This document shows positions 27,914-36,500 of a DNA stretch of 64,000 nt, in pieces (within the stretch, counting starts at the first letter, position 1; every line of letters starts with the position of its first letter). The notes under the pieces were generated by a model. That model was given only the letters and a program-made list of their open reading frames with translations. It was not told where the DNA came from and did not search any database. The position numbers and the translations under genes were made by a program. The stretch is from contig CALBDS010000004.1 in assembly GCA_937927415.1 (NCBI GenBank), positions 372,001-436,000 on the forward strand. Direction: 5' to 3'. The stretch is from an uncultured Rhodospirillaceae bacterium (lineage in GTDB: Bacteria > Pseudomonadota > Alphaproteobacteria > Azospirillales > Azospirillaceae).

Positions 27914-28152
27914 CCCGCCTTTTCGATGGCGGCCTGCATTTCTTCCAGGGATACCGGCTTTTGATCGGGGCGCCGCAGAACGCCGCGCAGGTCAGCCAGA
28001 CCGGGCCGGGCACCGGCGGGGCGCAGTTCGGCCCGACCATCGGGCAGCAGTTCAACATCAACGCGCTCTCCCGGCTTGATGCCAAGATGGTCGAGCACCG
28101 CCTGACGCAGCGTGATTTGCCCTTTGGAGGTGACTGTCAGCTCCACTCTCAT
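27892..28152 (-). CDS. AbrB/VapB-like antitoxin, orphaned
   Basis: An 86-residue protein with an N-terminal SpoVT/AbrB-type DNA-binding domain (MRVELTVTSKGQITLRQAVL, DHLGIKPGERVDVELLPDGR) and a C-terminal segment (about 60-80, PVSLEEMQAAIEKAGE) that would wrap the toxin. Its reading frame ends EISPTG and runs into a truncated PIN-domain toxin fragment, so it no longer has an intact partner. A near-perfect double palindrome immediately upstream should be its own operator. It may persist as a DNA-binding regulator or simply be decaying. Confidence 0.8.
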   Translation of the reverse strand: MRVELTVTSKGQITLRQAVLDHLGIKPGERVDVELLPDGRAELRPAGARPGLADLRGVLRRPDQKPVSLEEMQAAIEKAGEISPTG

Positions 28153-28159
28153 GGTGGCA

Positions 28160-28194
28160 CCTTACAGTAAGGATTAATTAACCTTACTGTAAGG
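28160..28194. promoter_or_regulatory. Double palindromic operator of the VapB-like gene
   Basis: CCTTACAGTAAGG (28160-28172) and CCTTACTGTAAGG (28182-28194) are exact reverse complements, and each is itself palindromic apart from the centre base. They flank the AT-rich spacer ATTAATTAA, which probably holds the -10, and lie eight bases from the antitoxin ATG at 28152. The layout is typical of toxin-antitoxin autoregulation. A weaker half-site pair (GCCTT/AAGGC) is at 28203-28217. Confidence 0.75.
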
Positions 28195-28238
28195 TGTGCT
28201 CTGCCTTACTTCAAGGCAAGGCATGCTCAAAACAGTCC

Positions 28239-29201
28239 TCAGTAGGTTTCCGGCACCCAGTTCTGCTTCGACTTTTTCGGCCGCGTGTAGCCGTCGTCGC
28301 TCTGCCGCGGCGGCAGTTCCAATTCCACCGGGGCGATGTCCTGATAGGGGATCTGCTGAAGCAGGTGGTGGATGCAGTTCAGCCGCGCTTTCTTCTTGTT
28401 GTCGGCGTCAACGATGTACCATGGCGTCAGCTTCTTGTCGGTGTGCTCCAGCATGACGTCCTTGGCCTTGGAATACTCGACCCAGTGCTTGCGGGATTCG
28501 AGGTCCATCGGGCTGAGCTTCCAGCGTTTGATCGGATTGCGCATCCGCTCGGTGAAACGCTTCTCCTGCTCCTCGTCGCTGACCGAGAACCAGTATTTGA
28601 CGAGGATGATGCCGGAGCGGACCAGCATCTCCTCGAACAGCGGGCAAGAACGCAGAAACTCCTGGTATTCCTCGTCGGTGCAGAACCCCATGACCCGTTC
28701 GACACCGGAACGGTTGTACCAACTGCGGTCGAACAGCACGATTTCGCCCTTGGCGGGAAGCTGTGCTGCGTAACGCTGAAAGTACCACTGCCCGCGTTCC
28801 TTCTCGGTCGGGGTGCCGAGCGCCACGATCCGGCAGACGCGGGGGTTGAGGCTTTCGGTGATGCGCTTGATGACCCCGCCCTTGCCGGCGGCGTCGCGCC
28901 CCTCGAACAGCACGCAGACTTTCAGGCCGTTGACCCGCACCCATTCCTGCAGCTTTATCAGCTCGAACTGCAGCCGGGCCAGTTCATCGATGTATTTGAC
29001 CTTTCGGCCCTTCTTCGGCGGCTTGCCGCTGACCAGATCGCGCCAGTGGTCTTCGATGGCGGCGGCCTCCTTGGCATCCCTCAGCACCTCGCCGCCGGTG
29101 GCCGGCGCGCCGGCCACCGGGTTCTTCAGCTTCAGTGCCTTCTTCTTCTTTTTCGGCTTGTCGTTCGTATCGGTCCCGGTGACCGTCTTGACCTCATCCA
29201 T
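28239..29201 (-). CDS. ppk2: Polyphosphate kinase 2
   Basis: A 320-residue PPK2 family enzyme. The ATG at 29201 has AAGGGG eight bases upstream and is preferred to 29234. After a Lys-rich disordered start (KPKKKKKALKLKN), the core has the Walker A loop FEGRDAAGKGG (about 100-109), the lid region with PTEKERGQWYFQRY, Walker B-like IVLFDRSWYNRSGVERVMGF, and HWVEYSKAKDVML. Single-domain PPK2 proteins of this length transfer phosphate between polyphosphate and nucleoside diphosphates. Preference for GDP or ADP cannot be read with certainty. It lies between the inverted tRNA-Arg copies. Confidence 0.95.
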   Translation of the reverse strand: MDEVKTVTGTDTNDKPKKKKKALKLKNPVAGAPATGGEVLRDAKEAAAIEDHWRDLVSGKPPKKGRKVKYIDELARLQFELIKLQEWVRVNGLKVCVLFEGRDAAGKGGVIKRITESLNPRVCRIVALGTPTEKERGQWYFQRYAAQLPAKGEIVLFDRSWYNRSGVERVMGFCTDEEYQEFLRSCPLFEEMLVRSGIILVKYWFSVSDEEQEKRFTERMRNPIKRWKLSPMDLESRKHWVEYSKAKDVMLEHTDKKLTPWYIVDADNKKKARLNCIHHLLQQIPYQDIAPVELELPPRQSDDGYTRPKKSKQNWVPETY

Positions 29202-29303
29202 CACAACGCCCCTTGCGCATCGTTCCCTCACCAACCAACGCTAGGGGATGGCGGCGCATCAGGCAACCAACCGTAAGGGCACCGCGACGAAGTGACCGGG
29301 CCG

Positions 29304-30587
29304 TCAGGGTGTGCCGGCCCAGGCCACGCGCCACACGGCGCCGAAGCTGTCGGCAATCAGCAGGCTGCCGTCGCCGGCCACGGCCACCCCCGCCGGGCGA
29401 CCCCACACCCGCGGACGCTGCCGCGCCGGGGTGGGGCGCTGGAAGCCGGCGGCGAACACCTCGTACCCGCCCGTGGGTTTGCCGTTCTCGAACGGCACGA
29501 AGGCCACATGATACCCGGCCCCGCTGGAACGGTTCCATGACCCGTGCATCCCGACGAACGCCCCCTGGCGGTAGCGTTCGGGAAAGCGCAGGCCGGTGCC
29601 GAAGGTCAGGCCGATGGGGGCGGAATGGGCCTCAAACAGCACATCGGGAGCAATGGTGGCCTTGACCTTGTCCGGGCGTTTGTCGGCGAAACGCGGCTGC
29701 GGGTGAGGGCCGAGATAGGCATAGGGCCAGCCGTAGAACGCCCCATCCCGCACCTGGGTCAGATAGTCGGGCACCAGCCGGTCCCCCAGCCCGTCGCGTT
29801 CGTTGACCACCGTGTAAAGCGCGCCGGTGCCGGGGTGAAAGGCGATGCCCACCGGGTTGCGCAGACCCGCCGCGAACACCCGCCCGCGGCTGCCGTCGGC
29901 GGCGAATTGCAGCACCGTCGCCCGCGGCTCCGGCTCCTCGCCGATGTTGCTCCGCGAGCCGACGCCCACATAGAGCGTCCGGCCATCGGGGGCGATGGCC
30001 AGCGAACGGGTGGAGTGCCCCTCGTCCGGTCCCAGCGCGCCGGGTGGGGTGATCCGCCGGCGGTCGCCCGCGGCCTCCGCCGCGTCCGCTTTCCAGGGCA
30101 GGCGCCAGATCCCGTCCACATCGCCCACCCACACGGCATCATTGTAGAACGCCAGCCCGAACGGGCGGTCGAACCCTGCCGCCCATACCGACCGCGTGTC
30201 GGACCGCCCGTCGCCGTCGCGGTCGTGCAGCCGCATCAGTGTGCCGGGCCGCTGCTGCGCCACCAGAACGCTGCCGTCGGGCAGCGGCAGCAGGTTGCGG
30301 GCGTTGTCCACGTCGTCGGCAAACAGGGTGGCGGTGAACCCCGGCGGCACCGCGATAGGAACACCATCGGGCCGTTCCACCCGCTGCGGCGGGTTGGAGG
30401 CGGCGGCTTCGGCGTAGGGTTGGGGAAGATCCTGGAAGCGGATGTGCAGACGGGTTCCGGCCGGATGGCCGGCGCTCTGCCCCCAGGCCGGCACCGCCAC
30501 GGCGGCAGCCAGGATCACCACGGCGGGGATCAGGCGCCGGGAGGATCGCTGAAAGACAGGTGGGACGGCGGGTGTGTCCTTGGGCAT
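29304..30587 (-). CDS. Exported sorbosone/PQQ-type sugar dehydrogenase
   Basis: A 427-residue protein with a signal peptide or anchor (RRLIPAVVILAAAVAVPAWG) after the start at 30587, which has AGGAG just upstream. The rest is a six-bladed beta-propeller of the L-sorbosone dehydrogenase / soluble glucose dehydrogenase (GDH-B) superfamily. Characteristic segments are VPPGFTATLFADDVDNARNL, GPDEGHSTRSLAIAPDGRTL, YVGVGSRSNIGEEPEP and AFVGMHGSWNRS. Members oxidise sugars or aldoses in the periplasm with PQQ. Ligands for PQQ are plausible (the GHSTRS His and the Arg in GLRNPVG), but activity is not proven. No PQQ synthesis genes are in the window. Confidence 0.83.
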   Translation of the reverse strand: MPKDTPAVPPVFQRSSRRLIPAVVILAAAVAVPAWGQSAGHPAGTRLHIRFQDLPQPYAEAAASNPPQRVERPDGVPIAVPPGFTATLFADDVDNARNLLPLPDGSVLVAQQRPGTLMRLHDRDGDGRSDTRSVWAAGFDRPFGLAFYNDAVWVGDVDGIWRLPWKADAAEAAGDRRRITPPGALGPDEGHSTRSLAIAPDGRTLYVGVGSRSNIGEEPEPRATVLQFAADGSRGRVFAAGLRNPVGIAFHPGTGALYTVVNERDGLGDRLVPDYLTQVRDGAFYGWPYAYLGPHPQPRFADKRPDKVKATIAPDVLFEAHSAPIGLTFGTGLRFPERYRQGAFVGMHGSWNRSSGAGYHVAFVPFENGKPTGGYEVFAAGFQRPTPARQRPRVWGRPAGVAVAGDGSLLIADSFGAVWRVAWAGTP

Positions 30588-30687
30588 CGCCCCTTCTCCT
30601 GTTGCCGGACCGCGTGTTGGCAAATAGGAAGCCCGCCGCGGGGTGCCAAGGGGCGTCGAACGGAGGATAAGGAGATCGATCAGACAC

Positions 30688-30711
30688 AAAAAATCCGGCA
30701 TCAGCCGGATT
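30688..30711 (-). terminator. Terminator of tRNA-Arg copy 2
   Basis: On the minus strand AATCCGGC-TGAT-GCCGGATT is followed by TTTT, 24 bases after the tRNA CCA end. An eight-base perfect stem. Confidence 0.8.
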
Positions 30712-30734
30712 GAAGCCCTCGCGAGGAGGGAGGA

Positions 30735-30811
30735 TGGCGCGCCCGGAAGGATTCGAACCTCCGGCCCTCAGATTCGTAGTCTGATGCTCTATCCAGCTGA
30801 GCTACGGGCGC
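30735..30811 (-). tRNA. tRNA-Arg (ACG), copy 2
   Basis: Identical in all 77 bases, including CCA, to the copy at 27536-27612 but in the opposite orientation. It has its own promoter (30850-30878) and terminator (30688-30711). Confidence 0.98.
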
Positions 30812-30849
30812 TTCTCCGAACCGCCGGCGTCGCCGCCGGGGTGGCGCGG

Positions 30850-30878
30850 TTTTTAGCCAGACCGCCGGAGAAGCGCAA
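30850..30878 (-). promoter_or_regulatory. Promoter of tRNA-Arg copy 2
   Basis: On the minus strand TTGCGC (30878-30873), 17 bases and TAAAAA (30855-30850), 39 bases ahead of the tRNA. Spacer and -10 resemble those of the other tRNA-Arg copy. Confidence 0.65.
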
Positions 30879-31028
30879 GGGCTTTCCGCCATCAGTGCGC
30901 CAATCAATAGCATGACAGCCATGCGGTGACTGAATGGCCGCCCGTTGCCCTCTCCGTTGGCGTGGGCTATAAGGCGCCCATCCTTCCATCCCCCTTCACG
31001 CACGCCTTAGATCAGGAAAGGGCAGGCC

Positions 31029-31523
31029 ATGGCCGATCCCGCTTCGTACACCCGTCATTTCCCCGTTTCGTGGGACGAACTGCACCGCAACGCCAAGGCC
31101 CTGTCGTGGCGTCTGGTGGATCAGGGACCGTGGAAGGGCATCGTGGCCGTGACCCGCGGCGGGCTGGTGCCGGCGGCGATCATCGCCCGCGAACTGGAAA
31201 TCCGCCTGATCGATACGATCTGCGTGTCCACCTATGACCACATGAACCAGCGGGAATCGGTGGTGCTGAAGGGCACCGAAGGCGGCGACGGCGAAGGCTG
31301 GCTCATCATCGACGATCTGGTGGACACCGGAAAGACCGCGGTGATCGTGCGCAAGATGCTGCCCAAGGCCCATTTCGCCACCATCTACGCCAAACCCGCC
31401 GGCCGTCCGCTGGTGGACACCTACATCACCGAGGTCAGTCAGGACACCTGGATTCAGTTCCCCTGGGACATCGAGCTGCAATACGCCCAGCCCATCGTCA
31501 GCCGCACCCGCGGCTCGAAGTAA
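31029..31523 (+). CDS. gpt: Xanthine phosphoribosyltransferase
   Basis: A 164-residue purine salvage enzyme that joins xanthine, guanine or hypoxanthine to PRPP. The PRPP-binding loop is WLIIDDLVDTGKTA (about 94-107). Other Gpt landmarks are GIVAVTRGGLVPAAIIAREL near residue 37 and the C-terminal TWIQFPWDIE. Length and order match Escherichia coli Gpt (152 residues) with small additions. The GGGCAGGCC segment ahead of the ATG is an adequate ribosome site. It stands as a single gene. Confidence 0.95.
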   Translation: MADPASYTRHFPVSWDELHRNAKALSWRLVDQGPWKGIVAVTRGGLVPAAIIARELEIRLIDTICVSTYDHMNQRESVVLKGTEGGDGEGWLIIDDLVDTGKTAVIVRKMLPKAHFATIYAKPAGRPLVDTYITEVSQDTWIQFPWDIELQYAQPIVSRTRGSK

Positions 31524-31676
31524 GGGTCGCCCGCCGTGGCACACGGCACGGCAGGGGACCGGAGGGGTACGGGACGGCCGGAGATGTGATACGCTGGGGT
31601 ATTACCACAGCTTTAACCTTTCCCGGCGCAGGAAGGGGGGCTTCCGCCTCCCCGGTGTCCACCGACCAGGGTATCC

Positions 31677-33368
31677 ATGCCGAAACGGTCCCCGCCTTTT
31701 CCCGGTCTTCCGCCGCTTGCCGGCTCCGATTCCTCCGGCCACGGCGATACGGACATCCGGGCCAAGATCAACGATCTGGTCGCCCGTCTCCCTCCCTCCC
31801 TAGTCTACAGCCTGCTCAGCGAGATCGAGGATATGGAGGAACAGCCGCCCGACCGCCTGCGGCTGGTCCGGCGTTTCGTGGTGGAGCACCTGAACCGCCA
31901 GCGGGTCCAGCGGGCGCGGCGGCTGTTCACCACCCTGTTCGATCCGGTGCTGATCGACGATCCGGTGCTGTACCACGCCGGGCTGCCGGTGCCGGGGATG
32001 CTCCAGCGCGCCGATGCCGGCGCCCTGTGGGAGGTGCTGAGCCACGACGGCTTCCCCCTGCTGGCGGTGGAAGCGCAGGAGACGCTGGACAAGGCCGCCT
32101 GCGACGAGCCGCTGGACCGGGTGATGCGCTCCTCCCTGGCCGAAGACTTGCGCAACCGCATGCGCGATGCCGCCCTGCGCCACCTGGACGGCGTGCACGC
32201 CACGCCCAAGAGCATGAGCGCGTTTCTGGCCGCTCTGTCGCGCAGCCGCCTGCGCCGCCAGGCCATGGCCCAGACGGCGGTGGAACGGCCCCCCTCCTTC
32301 GACCCGGAAACCCTGCGCCTGGCGCGGGAGGTCCTGGCCGCCGGCGACGGGCCGCTGGCGCTGGTGCTGGAGCGGCTGGAACGCCTGCCCGCCAGCGACA
32401 CCCCGCGCGGCTGGCAGGACACCGCCAACACCCTGGCCGAGGATGTGGCGGCGCTGAACGACCAGGGGGCGGAAACCGTGTCGCACCTGCTGCCGCTGCT
32501 GGCGGTCCACCGCCAGCGGCTGTACGGGGCGGCGGCGCTGTACGTCACCGACCACGGCATCCCGTCACCCCAGGGGGCGCCGGTGGCGGCGGCCCTGACC
32601 GCCCATTTCGTCGGCGCCTGCCGGGCGCAGGCGGCTTTGCTGGCGCGGGCGCTGACGTTGCAGGAACGGTTGCCCGGCACCCCCATCCATCCCGCCCCCA
32701 AGGATCGGGACGCCATCGGCGCCCTGCACCAGCGGATCGAAGGCATGATGGCGGCGGTGCGGGCCGGCACGCTGATGGAGGACCGCCACACCGAACCCGC
32801 CTTCTCCCTGGCCTGGAATGCCTTGGACAAGGCGGTGACCGGGCGGGTCGCCGAGGTGGCCCTGGAACGGGCGGCGGTGGCGGCGGGGGCACGGCGGGCC
32901 TTTCCCACCGACGGCGCGGAAACCCTGTGGCTGCTGGGTTTCATCGCCGCGTTCGGGGCCACGGCCCAGCGGTTCGCCCTGTCCACCCTGGAGTTGGGCC
33001 AGTGGCGGGACACGTTCCTGGACGAAATGCACGCCAACCTGAACCGCGCCCTGAAGATCGGGCCGGACGATTCCCTGGACGGGCGCATGGAACACATCCT
33101 GCGCATCAACCGCCTGTGCGGGATCTTCGGCCAGCGGGTCAGCGCCTGGATCGGCCCCACCAGCCAGACCATGGTCCGTCTCATCACCCACCGCATCCAG
33201 ACCGGTGCCGCCATGGACCCGGAAGAAGAGATGCTGATCGCCGATTTCCTGGAAACCGCGCGCACCGAACTGGGCCGGTCCCGCTATTGGAAGAGCGAGG
33301 ATCTGATGCAACTGGTGGAACTGCTGGAGCAGCGGGCCAAGGCACCGCCCAAGCGCAAGGCGTTCTGA
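31677..33368 (+). CDS. Large helical protein of unknown function
   Basis: A 563-residue cytoplasmic protein with no recognised domain. After a disordered Pro/Ser-rich start it is almost all helical, with repeated amphipathic segments (for example KINDLVARLPPSLVYSLLSE, RLRLVRRFVVEHLNRQRVQR and VLERLERLPASD). There are no membrane segments, cysteine clusters or nucleotide-binding motifs. Strong third-position GC and an uninterrupted frame support real coding. It converges with a CBS-domain histidine kinase (10 bases between them). I cannot assign a role. Confidence 0.7.
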   Translation: MPKRSPPFPGLPPLAGSDSSGHGDTDIRAKINDLVARLPPSLVYSLLSEIEDMEEQPPDRLRLVRRFVVEHLNRQRVQRARRLFTTLFDPVLIDDPVLYHAGLPVPGMLQRADAGALWEVLSHDGFPLLAVEAQETLDKAACDEPLDRVMRSSLAEDLRNRMRDAALRHLDGVHATPKSMSAFLAALSRSRLRRQAMAQTAVERPPSFDPETLRLAREVLAAGDGPLALVLERLERLPASDTPRGWQDTANTLAEDVAALNDQGAETVSHLLPLLAVHRQRLYGAAALYVTDHGIPSPQGAPVAAALTAHFVGACRAQAALLARALTLQERLPGTPIHPAPKDRDAIGALHQRIEGMMAAVRAGTLMEDRHTEPAFSLAWNALDKAVTGRVAEVALERAAVAAGARRAFPTDGAETLWLLGFIAAFGATAQRFALSTLELGQWRDTFLDEMHANLNRALKIGPDDSLDGRMEHILRINRLCGIFGQRVSAWIGPTSQTMVRLITHRIQTGAAMDPEEEMLIADFLETARTELGRSRYWKSEDLMQLVELLEQRAKAPPKRKAF

Positions 33369-33378
33369 GACGGGCCGC

Positions 33379-34644
33379 CTACCCCCCATCCCCCGTCCAG
33401 CGGGGTGGGGCCGAGTCGGCGTCCTGCACCGGGGCCAGCACCCGTTCCGGGGGGAAGCGCAGGCTGATGACCGACCCCGTACCGGGCACGCTCTCCATCA
33501 GCAACCGCCCGCCGTGCGCCTCCACCAGCGCCTTGGTCAGCGGCAGGCCCAGGCCGGTGCCGATGTGGGTGCGGGCCAGCGCGCTGTCCACCTGCCCCCA
33601 CGGCTCCAGCGCCTTCTGCATGTCCTCCGGCGTCATGCCGATGCCGGTGTCGTGGCAGCGCAGCAGCAGGCCGCCGTCGGCGTCCACCACCCCGTCCAGG
33701 GTGACGGTGCCGCCGGGAAGCGTGAACTTCACCGCATTGGACAGGAGATTCAGCAGCATCTGCCGCAGCTTGCGTTCGTCGGCCTGCAACGCCGGCACGT
33801 CGGACGTCACCAGACAGCGCACCGCCACGCTGGCCCGCATGGCCCGCTCGCTCAGCAGCCGGGAGCAGGTCAGCGCCGCCCGGTGCACGTCCACGGTGGA
33901 TTCGAACAGCTCCAGCTTGTCGGCGTCGGCCTTGGACAGGTCGAGAAGGTCGTTGATGAGGTCCATCAGATGCCGGCCGCTGGCGACGATATCCCCGGCA
34001 TAGTCGCGGTAGAGGTCGTTGCCCAGCGGCCCCAGCACCTCCTGATGCAGGATGTCGGCGAAGCCCATCATGGCGTTCAGAGGCGTGCGGATCTCGTGGC
34101 TCATGTTGGCGAGGAAGGCGGTCTTGGCCCGGTTGGCCTTTTCCGCCTGGAACCGCGCCTCCTCCAACTGGCGGGAGCGCAGCGAGGCCTCCTCCACCGT
34201 GGCGGTCATCAGGTCGATGGCCGACGCCACCCCCACATAAGCCCCGTTGCGCACCACCACGAAGCCGCCGGCCATCGCCGCGGGCTTTTCCGCAGCGATG
34301 CGCAGCCCCACCTCGGCCAGGGACGACGATGCCTCCACCAGCAGCGGGGCGGGGTCCATCACCAGCCGCACAGGGCGCCGGCCGTACAGGTCGGACATCA
34401 GCGGCTTGGCGAAGGTGGCGGTCAGGGCGGCACGGTCCACCAGCCCGATCACCCGCCCGCCCTCGGCCACCGCCACGGCGGGCAGGATGGGGTCGGCCTC
34501 GAAACGGGCGAACACATCCATGCCCCAGGTTTCCGGGGACACCGGCGGTTCGGGACGGGCCAGACGCGCGACAGGGAACGCTCCCTCGTCAGGAGCGGCC
34601 ACGGCACCGCCTGCCACGCATCCCGAAGCCTCCTGAAGCGTCAC
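33379..34644 (-). CDS. Cytoplasmic histidine kinase with CBS-like sensor
   Basis: A 421-residue kinase without membrane segments. Residues about 35-150 look like a pair of CBS motifs (PILPAVAVAEGGRVIGLVDR, LYGRRPVRLVMDP, then GGFVVVRNGAYVGVASAIDL), a type often seen in front of GGDEF/EAL domains and thought to bind adenine nucleotides. Then HisKA with His in NMSHEIRTPLNAMMGF and an ATPase domain with DTGIGMTPEDM and HIGTGLGLPL. GTG at 34644 is the likely start, after AAGGGG. No response regulator is adjacent, so this is an orphan kinase; its partner is unknown. Confidence 0.88.
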   Translation of the reverse strand: MTLQEASGCVAGGAVAAPDEGAFPVARLARPEPPVSPETWGMDVFARFEADPILPAVAVAEGGRVIGLVDRAALTATFAKPLMSDLYGRRPVRLVMDPAPLLVEASSSLAEVGLRIAAEKPAAMAGGFVVVRNGAYVGVASAIDLMTATVEEASLRSRQLEEARFQAEKANRAKTAFLANMSHEIRTPLNAMMGFADILHQEVLGPLGNDLYRDYAGDIVASGRHLMDLINDLLDLSKADADKLELFESTVDVHRAALTCSRLLSERAMRASVAVRCLVTSDVPALQADERKLRQMLLNLLSNAVKFTLPGGTVTLDGVVDADGGLLLRCHDTGIGMTPEDMQKALEPWGQVDSALARTHIGTGLGLPLTKALVEAHGGRLLMESVPGTGSVISLRFPPERVLAPVQDADSAPPRWTGDGG

Positions 34645-34734
34645 GGGTTCAGCCCCTTGCCGGAAACCAGCCCCTCAAACCACACGACACCGGCCTACAG
34701 CGTTGCATCGACAACCTCAAAAAAGGTGACAAGT

Positions 34735-35658
34735 CTACTCACAAAACTCTGCCGTGTTAACCTGAACATCGACGGTCATGCCCAAAAAGCTGGCTCCCTC
34801 CTCCCCCATCCACGATCCCGACAGCGGCACCGCCTGGGACGGGTCGCGGGTCACCGCCACGCGGATCAGGTTGCGGCTGCCAATGATGCCGTTGGTGGGG
34901 TCGTATTCGGCCCAGCCGACACCGGGCAGATAGACCTGGACCCAGGCATGGGTGGAGCCGCCGCCGGTGACGGCGGGGGCCGGCTCCGCCGCCTCATCGG
35001 CCGTGGTGCCCGAGTCGCGGGCTGGGTCATACAGGTAGCCGGTGACGAAGCGCGCCGCCAGCCCCAAACTGCGCACCCCCTCCATCATCAAGAGGGCGAA
35101 ATCGCGGCAGGTGCCGCTGCGGCTGTCCAGGGTTTCCACCGGCGTCTGGGTCCCCTCGGCCGTGCGGGCGGCATAGGTGAAATCGCGCCGGATCCCCTCG
35201 GTCATGGCGGCCAGCACGGCCAGGGTGTCGGCGGGCTGGCCGGCGCTGACCACGAAATCGCGCGCCCAGGCGTCCACCCGATGGTCGGGGTCGGGGTAAT
35301 GGCGTTCGATGGTGCGGCCCAGGTCGGGCACCTCCTCCGCCGAATAGCTGAAGGGATAGACGCGGGCGTACTCCTCGATGGAGAATTCCGGCCCATCGAT
35401 GGGAAAGTGTTCCAGTCGGATCACGCTTTCGAAGCACAACTCCGCGGCCATGGCGTCGAACGACACGATGGCGATGGAATTGCCGAACACGTCATGCAGC
35501 CAGCGGGTGGAGGCGGGCGCCGGGCTGATGGTCAGCAGCGTGTCACGAAGCCGCATGTCGTGGCTGTCGCGCGGGCGGAACATCATCCGGTGTTCACCGA
35601 AACGCACCGGCTGCGAATAGCGGTAGATGGTCGTGTGTTTGACCTCTAGGATGGACAT
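34735..35658 (-). CDS. Transglutaminase-like cysteine protease family protein
   Basis: A 307-residue protein with the bacterial transglutaminase N-terminal beta domain (about 1-85, starting MSILEVKHTTIYRYSQPVRF) and a transglutaminase-like catalytic core. The triad is visible: Cys184 in SRSGTCRDFALLMM, His237 in STHAWVQVYL and Asp253 in WAEYDPTNG. Proteins of this type are usually predicted peptidases or amidases and often sit with circularly permuted ATP-grasp and alpha-E genes, which are absent here. Divergent from fur. Confidence 0.9.
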   Translation of the reverse strand: MSILEVKHTTIYRYSQPVRFGEHRMMFRPRDSHDMRLRDTLLTISPAPASTRWLHDVFGNSIAIVSFDAMAAELCFESVIRLEHFPIDGPEFSIEEYARVYPFSYSAEEVPDLGRTIERHYPDPDHRVDAWARDFVVSAGQPADTLAVLAAMTEGIRRDFTYAARTAEGTQTPVETLDSRSGTCRDFALLMMEGVRSLGLAARFVTGYLYDPARDSGTTADEAAEPAPAVTGGGSTHAWVQVYLPGVGWAEYDPTNGIIGSRNLIRVAVTRDPSQAVPLSGSWMGEEGASFLGMTVDVQVNTAEFCE

Positions 35659-35872
35659 GGCGGCTCCGGGATCGGTGTTGGAATGCGACAGTGCAGACGG
35701 AAAAGCGGATGTGCCGGAAACAGGGACGTGCGCATGGGCGCAACGGCCCTATATTGGTTTCGTTCCTTTCTCTGCTATCAACATTGATCCTCCCGGCCTG
35801 CCACCGGAGGAAACGACGAGCGATCCACCTGCCGCCTTCACAGAGAACGGCATCGCCCTTGAAGAGGTTTGC

Positions 35873-36307
35873 ATGAGTTCCCGCCTCGAAGACCTGTGTA
35901 TCCAGAAGGGGTTGAAGATGACCGACCAGCGGCGCGTCATCTCGCGCGTGCTGTCGGAAGCCACCGACCACCCCGACGTGGAGGAGGTCCATCGCCGATC
36001 GGTTGTCATCGACCCGCGGATTTCCATCGCCACCGTCTACCGCACCATGCGCCTGTTCGAAGAGGCCCAGGTCATCGACCGGCTGGACTTCGGCGACGGC
36101 CGCGCCCGGTACGAGGAAAAACGCGACGAGCATCACGACCATCTCATCAATCTCCAGACCGGGGAAGTGGTGGAATTCACCAATGACGAGCTGGAAAAGC
36201 TCAAGCAGACCATCGCCCGCGAACTGGGCTATGAACTGGTCGGCCACCGCCTGGAATTGTTCGGTATTCCGCTGGCCCGCCGCACGCCCAACGGCGATGC
36301 GGACTGA
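35873..36307 (+). CDS. fur: Fur family metal-responsive regulator
   Basis: A 144-residue Fur protein. The start is the ATG at 35873 (MSSRLEDLCIQKGLKMTDQR), because upstream in-frame codons show no similarity. The winged helix is seen in RVISRVLSEATDHPDVEEVH and ISIATVYRTMRLFEEAQVID. The metal-binding hinge holds RYEEKRDEHHDHLINLQTGE. The CxxC zinc motifs of the enterobacterial Fur are missing, as in alphaproteobacterial Fur/Mur proteins, several of which respond to manganese more than to iron. The regulated metal here is therefore uncertain. Confidence 0.92.
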   Translation: MSSRLEDLCIQKGLKMTDQRRVISRVLSEATDHPDVEEVHRRSVVIDPRISIATVYRTMRLFEEAQVIDRLDFGDGRARYEEKRDEHHDHLINLQTGEVVEFTNDELEKLKQTIARELGYELVGHRLELFGIPLARRTPNGDAD

Positions 36308-36500
36308 GAACCCCGCTCCCCGGAGGGGTGGGGCCGTTGCCATCCCTCCACCCTTTTGCACCTTTTGATCGTATGATTTCCCGCCCGCTCCCTCTTGCGG
36401 GGTGCGCCGCCCGTAGCTCTGGGAAGGGGGCATCGATTGCCCCACCTCTTTCCAAGGACCCTGTTCCTTTCCGATCGTTCCACGGCAAACGGCACCCCCC

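Noticed and set aside
27536..30811. Integrated genomic island bounded by the two tRNA-Arg genes
   Set aside because: The tRNAs are complete and inverted, not a direct tRNA-end repeat, and there is no integrase; the enclosed ppk2 has normal composition.
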